DNA of 63,640 nt from CAZDSS01 sp964508185 (GTDB lineage Bacteria > Pseudomonadota > Alphaproteobacteria > Sphingomonadales > Govanellaceae), in contig CAZDSS010000003.1 in NCBI GenBank assembly GCA_964508185.1, positions 1 to 63,640 of the forward strand, in the 5' to 3' direction. Positions 42,133 to 49,241 of this stretch are shown piece after piece. A program made the translations under genes and the position numbers. The notes beneath the pieces are model-generated. The model saw only the letters and a list, made by a program, of their open reading frames with translations, was not told the origin of the DNA and searched no databases. Each line of letters opens with the position of its first letter. Position 1 is the stretch's first letter.

Positions 42133-43084
42133 CCAGCTGACCCGGGCCTATCGTCAGATGCAGACGATCCGCATGTTCGAGGAACGTCTGCATGCGGAGA
42201 TCATGACCGGCGAGATCGCGGGCTTCACCCATCTCTATGCGGGTCAGGAAGCGGTCGCCGTCGGCGTCTGCGAAAATCTCGAACGCGACGACTTCATCGT
42301 TTCGACCCATCGCGGGCACGGCCATTGCATCGCCAAGGGCTGCGACGTCAAGGCCATGATGAAGGAGATCTACGGCCGTCGCGACGGCCTGTGCAAGGGC
42401 AAGGGCGGCTCCATGCATATCGCCGACATCGATGTCGGCATGCTCGGCGCGAACGGCATCGTGGGCGGCGGCGCGCCGCTTGCCGTCGGCGCTGCGATCG
42501 CAACCAGGCTCGACGGCCGCGGGCGCGTCTCGGCCACCTTCGGCGGCGACGGGTCCAGCAACCAGGGCGCGGTGTTCGAGGCCATGAACCTTGCCGTCGT
42601 GCTCAAGGTCCCCGCGCTCTTCGTCTTCGAGGACAACGGCTACGGCGAGCATACGGGCGCATCCTACGCCATCGGCGCGAAGAGCCTGGCCGAGCGTTGC
42701 GCGGGCTTTGGCCTTCATGTGCGGGAAGCGGACGGCAACGATTTCTTCGCCGTCTACGAGACCGCGCGCGAGGTGATCGAGCATGCCCGCAACGGCGGCG
42801 GCCCTGCCGCCCTCATCTTCCACACCAACCGCTACTACGGTCATTTCGAGGGCGACCCGCAGCGCTACCGCGCCGAGGGCGAGGTGGAGAAGGCGCGCGA
42901 GACCACGGACTGCCTCAAGCGGTTCCGCGAGCGCGTCGCCTCCGCCGGGCTTCTCGATCTCGCCGCGCTCGACGAGATCGACCGCGAGGTGGCCGCGCTC
43001 ATCGACGAGGCCGTCGCCGAGGCGCGCGTGGCTCCGCCGCCGGATCCGGCCGAGGTCCTTGACGATGTCTATATCGACTACTGA
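42116..43084 (+). CDS. Thiamine-diphosphate dehydrogenase E1 component, alpha subunit
   Basis: A 322-aa E1alpha of the pyruvate/acetoin/2-oxoacid dehydrogenase family. The thiamine diphosphate motif GDGSSNQGAVFEAMN ends in FEDNGYGEHT, and GKGGSMHIAD precedes it. Length and the adjacent separate beta chain resemble acetoin dehydrogenase (AcoA) more than the long pyruvate E1. It decarboxylates a 2-oxoacid or cleaves an acyloin and hands the acyl group to E2. The start lies inside the Rieske 3 gene; GGGAGCGG is 8-9 nt upstream. Confidence 0.9.
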   Translation: MQLSRDQLTRAYRQMQTIRMFEERLHAEIMTGEIAGFTHLYAGQEAVAVGVCENLERDDFIVSTHRGHGHCIAKGCDVKAMMKEIYGRRDGLCKGKGGSMHIADIDVGMLGANGIVGGGAPLAVGAAIATRLDGRGRVSATFGGDGSSNQGAVFEAMNLAVVLKVPALFVFEDNGYGEHTGASYAIGAKSLAERCAGFGLHVREADGNDFFAVYETAREVIEHARNGGGPAALIFHTNRYYGHFEGDPQRYRAEGEVEKARETTDCLKRFRERVASAGLLDLAALDEIDREVAALIDEAVAEARVAPPPDPAEVLDDVYIDY

Positions 43085-43102
43085 CCGCTCGGGAGCCGCT
43101 TC

Positions 43103-44116
43103 ATGGCCGTGAAAACCATAAGAGACGTGATCAATGAAGTGCTCCATGCGGAAATGGAGCGCGACCCCAATCTCATCATCCTCGGCGAGGACATTTCGGG
43201 CGGCGCGGGGACGCCCTCCGGCAAGCGCGAGGCGATCGGCGGCATCTGGGGCACCTCGGGCGGGCTGCTGCCCAAGTTCGGGCCAGACCGGGTGATCGAC
43301 ACGCCCATTTCGGAATCCGCCATCGTCGGCGCCGCCGCGGGTGCGGCGCTCGCCGGCAAGCGGGCCATCGCCGAACTCATGTTCGCCGACTTCATCGGCG
43401 TCAGCATGGACCAGATCGTCAACCAGATCGCCAAGTTCCGCTACATGTTCGGCGGCAAGGCAAAGTGCCCGGTGGTGGTGCGCATGATCTACGGCGCCGG
43501 CATGAACGCCGCCGCCCAGCACAGCCAGGCCATGTACAACGTGCTGACGGCTTTCCCCGGCCTCAAGGTGGTGATGCCGGCCACGCCCGCGGACGCCAAG
43601 GGCCTGCTGACCGCCGCCATACGCGACGACGATCCGGTGATGTTCTTCGAGCACAAGGCCCTCTTCACGAAAAAGGGCGAGGTGCCGGACGGGGAATATC
43701 TGCTGCCCTTCGGCCAGGCGCGGCTCTGCCGCTCGGGCGGGGACGCCACCATCGTCGCCATGGGCCGCATGGTCTATTTCGCCGAAAGCGCCGCGGACAA
43801 GCTGGCGGAGGACGGCATCGGCTGCGACGTCATCGACATCCGGACGGCGAGTCCGCTCGATGAGGACACGATCCTCGACAGCGTGGAAGCCACGGGCCGC
43901 CTCATCGTGGTGGATGAAAGCCCGGCGCGCTGCTCGCTCGCCGCGGACATCGCCGCCATGGTCGCCAACAAGGCCTTCAGCTCCCTGAAGGCGCCCATCG
44001 AACTGGTGACCGCGCCGCACTCGCCCGTGCCCTTCGCGCGCGAGCTGGAGCGCGCCTATGTTCCGTCCCCGGCCAGGATCGAGGCCGCCGTGAGAAAGGC
44101 GCTGGCGTACAGATGA
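43103..44116 (+). CDS. Thiamine-diphosphate dehydrogenase E1 component, beta subunit
   Basis: A 337-aa E1beta that completes the alpha2beta2 enzyme with the preceding gene. LGEDISGGAGTPSGKREAIGG (read as LGEDISG and GIWGTSGG), FADFIGVSMDQIVNQIAK and TASPLDEDTI are family motifs, and the Glu of ILGEDI is expected to touch the thiamine ring. It overlaps the E2 gene by 4 nt (ATGA), a sign of balanced production of the complex. Confidence 0.92.
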   Translation: MAVKTIRDVINEVLHAEMERDPNLIILGEDISGGAGTPSGKREAIGGIWGTSGGLLPKFGPDRVIDTPISESAIVGAAAGAALAGKRAIAELMFADFIGVSMDQIVNQIAKFRYMFGGKAKCPVVVRMIYGAGMNAAAQHSQAMYNVLTAFPGLKVVMPATPADAKGLLTAAIRDDDPVMFFEHKALFTKKGEVPDGEYLLPFGQARLCRSGGDATIVAMGRMVYFAESAADKLAEDGIGCDVIDIRTASPLDEDTILDSVEATGRLIVVDESPARCSLAADIAAMVANKAFSSLKAPIELVTAPHSPVPFARELERAYVPSPARIEAAVRKALAYR

Positions 44117-45567
44117 CGGAAGCAAGGACAGCAGATCTCATCGCCGTCACCATGCCCAAATGGGGCATCGAGATGGCCGAAGGCACCATCGCCGAATGGA
44201 TGGTGGAGGAGGGCGGCGCCGTGGCCAAGGGGCAGGTGATCGCCGCCATCGAGACCGACAAGATCTCCAACGAGTTCGAGTCCGAATGGAGCGGCACGCT
44301 GCTGCGCCGCGTGGCGGACGTGGGCGCGACCGTGCCCGTGGGCGCGTTGATTGCCGTCATCGGCCCGGCCGACAGCCCGGCGGATGCGGTCGACGCCTTC
44401 GTCAAATCCTTCGTCGCCGCCGACACGGCCTTCGAGCCTGCCGACAGCAAGCCGCGCCCGGCCGAACGGAATGAGGCGCCGGCCCCTGCCGCCGCACCGG
44501 CAGCGCCGGCATCTGCGCCCGCCCCGGCGCCGAAGCGCTACGAGATCCCCGAAGGCATCGCCATCAGCCCGCGGGCGCGGGAGCTTGCGGAATCCCGGGG
44601 GCTCGCGCTTGAAGGCGTCGCGGGCAGCGGCCGCAAGGGACGCATCACCCTGCAGGATGTGGAGCAGCTGGCGCGGCCCGCGCGGTCGCTGCGGCCCGTG
44701 GGGCCGCTGCCCCTGCCGCCGGAGGATGACGGCGTCAATGCCACGCCGCTCGCCCGGCGCGAGGCGGCGCGCCTTGGGGTCGCGTTCGACGGTATCGCGG
44801 GGCAGGGCCGCAAGGGGCGGATTCGCCGCGGCGACGTGCTGGCCAAGGCTCCGGCGGCGGCGCGGGGCGTTGCGGGCGACAATGTGCCCGAAGTGATCCG
44901 CTTCACCGCCATGCGGCGAGCCGTGGCCCAGCGCCTCACGGAATCCGTCAATACCGTTCCCCATTTCTATCTGCGCACCGAAGCCAATGTGGACTGGCTT
45001 CTCGCCGTGCGGGAGAAGGTGAACCGCGAGCGCGGCCTCAAGCTTTCCATCAACGACTTCATCGTCAAGGCGGTGGCCAACGCCCTGATGGCGGTGCCGG
45101 ACTGCAACGTCAATGTGTTCGACAACGAGATCCACCGCTTCCCGCATGCGGATGTGGCGGTCGCGGTCGCGCTCGACGGCGGCCTGCTGACGCCCGTGGT
45201 GCGCAACGCGGATCAGAAGCCCATCGACGTGATCTCCGACGAGATCCGCGAACTCGCCGAGCGGGCGCGGGCGAACAAGCTGATGCCCGAGGACTATCGC
45301 GGCGGCACCTTCACCGTGTCCAACCTCGGCATGTACGGCCTGACCGGGTTTGACGCCATCATCAATCCGCCGCAGGGGGCGATCCTCGCGGTGGGTGCCG
45401 TACGCCGCGTGCCGCGGGAGCAGAACTTCGCCCTCGTCTTCCCGTCGGTGATCGAAATGACCATGTCCTGCGACCACAGGGCCATCGACGGGGCGCTGGG
45501 GGCGCGCTTCCTCGCCGCGCTGCGCGAGGAGCTGGAGCATCCGGCGGGGCTCGTGGACAATCTCTAG
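44113..45567 (+). CDS. Dihydrolipoamide acyltransferase E2 with two subunit-binding domains
   Basis: A 484-aa E2. The lipoyl domain is at 1-84, with the lipoylated Lys50 in ETDKISNE. A long Ala/Pro linker follows. Two peripheral subunit-binding domains come next, about 151-186 (ISPRARELAESRGLALEGV, GSGRKGRI) and about 210-244 (TPLARREAARLGVAFDGIAG, GRKGRI). The catalytic domain ends in CDHRAIDGALG with the catalytic His and Asp. E2 chains of this type usually carry one binding domain. No dihydrolipoamide dehydrogenase (E3) gene is in the window, so E3 must be shared with another complex. Confidence 0.92.
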   Translation: MTEARTADLIAVTMPKWGIEMAEGTIAEWMVEEGGAVAKGQVIAAIETDKISNEFESEWSGTLLRRVADVGATVPVGALIAVIGPADSPADAVDAFVKSFVAADTAFEPADSKPRPAERNEAPAPAAAPAAPASAPAPAPKRYEIPEGIAISPRARELAESRGLALEGVAGSGRKGRITLQDVEQLARPARSLRPVGPLPLPPEDDGVNATPLARREAARLGVAFDGIAGQGRKGRIRRGDVLAKAPAAARGVAGDNVPEVIRFTAMRRAVAQRLTESVNTVPHFYLRTEANVDWLLAVREKVNRERGLKLSINDFIVKAVANALMAVPDCNVNVFDNEIHRFPHADVAVAVALDGGLLTPVVRNADQKPIDVISDEIRELAERARANKLMPEDYRGGTFTVSNLGMYGLTGFDAIINPPQGAILAVGAVRRVPREQNFALVFPSVIEMTMSCDHRAIDGALGARFLAALREELEHPAGLVDNL

Positions 45568-45605
45568 AACCGGCCGGCAGGCCAATTGCCAGAGGGGAGG
45601 CGGCA

Positions 45606-47474
45606 ATGGGACGCATGAAGGCTGAAATGGCGCTTGTACGCGCGGGGCTTGCCCTGGCATTTGTGCTGGGGCTTGCAAGCGTGGCGCGCGCTGAGGAACC
45701 GGCGGAGCCGCTTCTGGAACAGGGCCGCGCCGTTTATGAGGCCCATTGCCAGGCCTGCCATGAAGGCGGCGTCGCCAAGGCGCCGCATGCCAGCATGCTG
45801 CAGCTCATGCTGCCCGCGTCCATCGAACGGGCGCTCACCGACGGCGTGATGAAGGATCAGGGCGCAGCGCTGACGGTCGACGAGAAGCGCGCGGTCGCCG
45901 CCTATCTCACGGGCGTTACCGGGACCGTGGCGGTGAAGCGCGCGCCGTTCTGCGAGAAGCCCGACTGGTTCGACGAAAGCGCCCTGCCGGACGCCAGGGG
46001 CTGGGGGTTTGACCCCGGCAACACCCGCTTCGTGCCGAAGGAGATCGGCGGCGTCGAGGCCGGGGATCTGCCGCGGCTCAAGCTCAAATGGGCCTTCGCC
46101 TATCCCGGTGCGGTGCGCGCGCGCTCCCAGCCGGTGACCGCCGCGGGCGCGCTCTTCGTCGGCAGCCACGACGGCACCGTCTATGCGCTCGACCAGAAGA
46201 CCGGCTGCATTCACTGGACCTTCGAGGCGAGCGCCGAGGTGCGCACGTCCCTCGTCATCCGGCCGTGGAAGACGGAGGACGGCAAGGCGCAGCGGGGCAT
46301 GCTGTTCTTCGGCGACCTCGTGGGCAATGTCTACGGGATCGACATCCGCACGGGCGAGCTGATCTGGCGCGAGAAGGCCCATCCCCATCCCAACGCCACC
46401 ATCACGGCGAGCCCGGCCCTGTTCGAGGACCGGCTCTATGTGGCGGTATCGTCACTCGAAGTCGCGACCGCCGCCGATCCCAACTACGAATGCTGCAACT
46501 TCCGCGGCCGGCTCAATGCCTTTGATGCGGAGACGGGACGCCTCATCTGGGCGGCGGACACCATCGAGGAGCCGCTGCGGGAGACCGGGCGCAATGCCTA
46601 CGGCGTGCCGCAGTTCGGCCCCTCGGGCGCGCCCATCTGGGCGGGGATCGCGGTGGATCCGGGGCGGCGGCGGCTTTATGTGGGGACCGGCGAGAACTAT
46701 TCCTCGCCCGCAAGCAAAACGAGCGACGCCATCCTCGCGTTCGACGCCGACGACGGCCGCATGCTGTGGGCCCGCCAGATGACCGAGAACGACGTCTGGA
46801 ACATGGGCTGCGAGGTGGAGGACAGGGCCAATTGTCCGGAAGAGGAGGGGCCCGACTTCGACTTCGGCGCGGCCCCCATCCTGGCGCGCCTCAGCGACGG
46901 GCGGGACGTGATCCTCGCCGGGCAGAAGTCTGGCGACGTTCATGCGCTTGATCCCGACAGGGACGGGGCCGTGCTGTGGTCCCGCAAGGTGGGGCGGGGC
47001 GGCATCCAGGGCGGCGTCCATTTCGGCATGGCGGCCCTGGGCGACATTCTCTTCGCCCCCATCTCCGATTTCGACGACGGCCATGACTACGGCGTGGCGG
47101 CGCAGCCGGGGATGCATGCGCTGGATGCCCATACGGGTGAGATCCTGTGGTCGAACCTCACCCCCGATACCTGCGCGGGCAAGGAATTCTGCTCACCCGG
47201 CATTTCGGCGGCGGTGACGGCCATTCCCGGCGCGGTTGTGGCGGGCGCCATGGACGGGGTGCTTCGCGCCTACGACGCCGCGACGGGGAAGGTGATCTGG
47301 TCCTTCGACAGCAACCGCTCCTTCGCGGCATTGGGCGGCGCCGAGGGGCGCGGCGGCTCCTTCGGCGGCGCCACGGGCCCGGTGTTCAAGAACGGCATGA
47401 TGTTCGTCAATTCGGGCTACGGGATCTATTTCCACATGCCCGGCAACGTGCTGCTGGCGTTCGAGCTGGAGTGA
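45606..47474 (+). CDS. Periplasmic PQQ-type dehydrogenase with N-terminal cytochrome c domain
   Basis: A 622-aa exported protein: signal peptide about 1-29 (SVARAEE), a short cytochrome c domain (haem motif CQACH, Cys48, Cys51 and His52), then an eight-bladed PQQ beta-propeller with repeats such as GTVYALDQKTGCIHWTF and GRLNAFDAETGRLIW. The ECCNFRG segment and the fused N-terminal haem domain recall polyvinyl-alcohol dehydrogenase-type quinoproteins. It would oxidise an alcohol in the periplasm and pass electrons to cytochrome c. It lies 38 bp after E2 and is probably the last gene of the site E operon. Confidence 0.85.
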   Translation: MGRMKAEMALVRAGLALAFVLGLASVARAEEPAEPLLEQGRAVYEAHCQACHEGGVAKAPHASMLQLMLPASIERALTDGVMKDQGAALTVDEKRAVAAYLTGVTGTVAVKRAPFCEKPDWFDESALPDARGWGFDPGNTRFVPKEIGGVEAGDLPRLKLKWAFAYPGAVRARSQPVTAAGALFVGSHDGTVYALDQKTGCIHWTFEASAEVRTSLVIRPWKTEDGKAQRGMLFFGDLVGNVYGIDIRTGELIWREKAHPHPNATITASPALFEDRLYVAVSSLEVATAADPNYECCNFRGRLNAFDAETGRLIWAADTIEEPLRETGRNAYGVPQFGPSGAPIWAGIAVDPGRRRLYVGTGENYSSPASKTSDAILAFDADDGRMLWARQMTENDVWNMGCEVEDRANCPEEEGPDFDFGAAPILARLSDGRDVILAGQKSGDVHALDPDRDGAVLWSRKVGRGGIQGGVHFGMAALGDILFAPISDFDDGHDYGVAAQPGMHALDAHTGEILWSNLTPDTCAGKEFCSPGISAAVTAIPGAVVAGAMDGVLRAYDAATGKVIWSFDSNRSFAALGGAEGRGGSFGGATGPVFKNGMMFVNSGYGIYFHMPGNVLLAFELE

Positions 47475-47481
47475 CGGCGAT

Positions 47482-48255
47482 TTACGCCTTGGCGGTGCTG
47501 CGGCCGGACTTCCGGCCGTTGGCGCGGGCCCTGGGCTTGGCGTCGGCCGCGTTCTCGGGGTTCGCCGCCGCCGGGTTGGTGGCGGGCGATAGGGCCAGAA
47601 GCTGCTCTTCGAGATACTGAAGCAGCGCGTCCCGCGTCTCTTCCGTGAGATCGCCCGACAGCTGGCTGATGGCCATGCCTTCAAGGAGATTTTGCGTGAG
47701 GCTCAGGGCCAGATTGAAGTTCTTCGGATTGCTCTGCCATTCGGGGAAGAGGGCGATCGCGAGGCTGTACCATTCCTGGTAAAAATCCCGCCGCGCCTTC
47801 TTGAGGATATGGTCGAGCTCGGGGTCCGTTCTTGCCGCCACCGTCAGCTCGTGGAAGGCCACGAACAGGGGATGGGTCACATGCTGCCAGTAGCCCATGA
47901 GCGCGTCATGGGCGCGCTCCGGCTGGCCGGGCACCCCGACCGCGGCGCGGCGGAAGGCGCGCAGGCGCTTCTGGTGCAGATGCTCGATGGCCGCCTGGAT
48001 CACATGCAGGCGGCTTGCGAAATGATGGGTCATGGCGCCGCGGGACACACCCGCTTCCTCGGCGATGCGCGGCGTCGTCGTGTGGGCATAGCCATATTTC
48101 ACGAGGCAGCGGATCGCGGCCTCGACGATCTGGGCGCGGGTGGATGCGCTCTTGAGCGCCTGCCTCCCGTCCGCCTGCCGGGCGGCGCGGCCGTTGCCCG
48201 AAAGGGATTTCGTCTGCTGCCGACCCGCCGAGGTGATCTTCTTGCTTCTTGCCAT
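47482..48255 (-). CDS. TetR-family regulator (TetR 2), likely controller of the block
   Basis: A 257-aa regulator. A basic, disordered N-terminus (about 1-35) precedes the DNA-binding domain (TRAQIVEAAIRCLVKYGYAHT; VSRGAMTHHFASRLHV) and a helical ligand domain (THPLFVAFHELTVAARTDPE). An Ala/Lys-rich tail ends the protein. It is a paralogue of TetR 1. A perfect ACAAACA palindrome (site F) sits 18 bp before the chosen ATG at 48255, as expected for autoregulation, which makes this protein the best candidate to bind all six sites. An in-frame ATG at 48276 would place the start inside site F. Confidence 0.9.
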   Translation of the reverse strand: MARSKKITSAGRQQTKSLSGNGRAARQADGRQALKSASTRAQIVEAAIRCLVKYGYAHTTTPRIAEEAGVSRGAMTHHFASRLHVIQAAIEHLHQKRLRAFRRAAVGVPGQPERAHDALMGYWQHVTHPLFVAFHELTVAARTDPELDHILKKARRDFYQEWYSLAIALFPEWQSNPKNFNLALSLTQNLLEGMAISQLSGDLTEETRDALLQYLEEQLLALSPATNPAAANPENAADAKPRARANGRKSGRSTAKA

Positions 48256-48272
48256 GATCCCGGACATTAAAA

Positions 48273-48310
48273 ACAAACAGGATTGTTTGTATCACGTGTT
48301 TGGCTATGAT
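48273..48310. promoter_or_regulatory. TetR-type operator site F and promoter
   Basis: ACAAACA-GGAT-TGTTTGT (48273-48290), a perfect 7-bp inverted repeat differing from site B only in one spacer base. TTGTTT (48283-48288) and TATGAT (48305-48310), 16 bp apart, form a plausible promoter for the SDR at 48414, with the operator on its -35. The same site lies directly before TetR 2 on the other strand. Confidence 0.75.
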
Positions 48311-48413
48311 AGGCCAATGATTAACTCAGGCAAGTGCAAGTTGTCACGCGGCAAGTTGTATCCTTCCGCGGACATCAGGCAAGACAGGCGAAATCACAAG
48401 GGGGCCGGGAGCA

Positions 48414-49163
48414 ATGGGACGTGTTGAAGGCAAGGTGGCGATCGTCACGGGCGGCGCATCGGGGCTGGGATGGGCGGACGCGGAACTGCTCGTCGCCGAG
48501 GGCGCGCGCGTGGTGATAACCGACGTGAACACGAAGGACGGCGCGGCGCTTGCCGAGCGTCTCGGCCCCAACGCGCTCTTCCTCGAGCAAGACGTGCGGG
48601 ACGAGGAACGCTGGAAGCAGGTGATCGCCGAGACCGTCCGGCATTTCGGCCGTCTCGACGTGCTGGTCAACAATGCGGGCGTGGTCGTGGTGGCGACGCC
48701 CGAGGAGACGACGCTCGAACAGTTCCGCTTCGCCAATGCGGTGATGAGCGAAGGCGTGTTCCTCGGCTGCAAGCATGCCATTCCCGCCATGCGGGAATCG
48801 GGCGGCGGCTCCATCATCAACATGTCGTCCATCGCGTCGCATCTCGGCTATCCCGTCTTCTTCGCCTATTCGGCGGCGAAAGGCGCGGTGCGGGCCATGA
48901 CCAAGTCGGTCGCCGTGCATTGCCAGGCCAACGGCTACGGCATTCGCTGCAACTCCATTCATCCCGGCGCCGTGGAGACTCCCATGATCCGCCAGGCCGA
49001 AGGTCGGCAGGAGGCGCAGGACGTGCCGGACGGCGTTCTGCCGATCAATTCCGTCGGCGCGCCCAAGGATGTGGCGAACCTCGTCCTTTATCTCGCGTCC
49101 GACGAATCCCGCTTCGTCAACGGCGCCGAATTCGTGCTGGACAACGGCCTGTCCATCCAGTGA
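48414..49163 (+). CDS. SDR-family oxidoreductase
   Basis: A 249-aa short-chain dehydrogenase with complete motifs: TGGASGLGWADAELL, NNAGVVVV, Ser in NMSSIASHLG, and YSAAK. An Asp at the end of strand 2 (VVITDVN) favours NAD over NADP. It resembles 3-alpha- and 7-alpha-hydroxysteroid/cyclohexanol-type dehydrogenases in layout, but the substrate is not certain. It is divergent from TetR 2 and shares operator site F with it. Confidence 0.9.
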   Translation: MGRVEGKVAIVTGGASGLGWADAELLVAEGARVVITDVNTKDGAALAERLGPNALFLEQDVRDEERWKQVIAETVRHFGRLDVLVNNAGVVVVATPEETTLEQFRFANAVMSEGVFLGCKHAIPAMRESGGGSIINMSSIASHLGYPVFFAYSAAKGAVRAMTKSVAVHCQANGYGIRCNSIHPGAVETPMIRQAEGRQEAQDVPDGVLPINSVGAPKDVANLVLYLASDESRFVNGAEFVLDNGLSIQ

Positions 49164-49241
49164 CGCGCCCCGCGGCTTGACCCCCTGCGACGGGAGCACC
49201 TACCATCCCCGCTGTGGTTGTCAGGGCAGGGGAGGGTCCGG

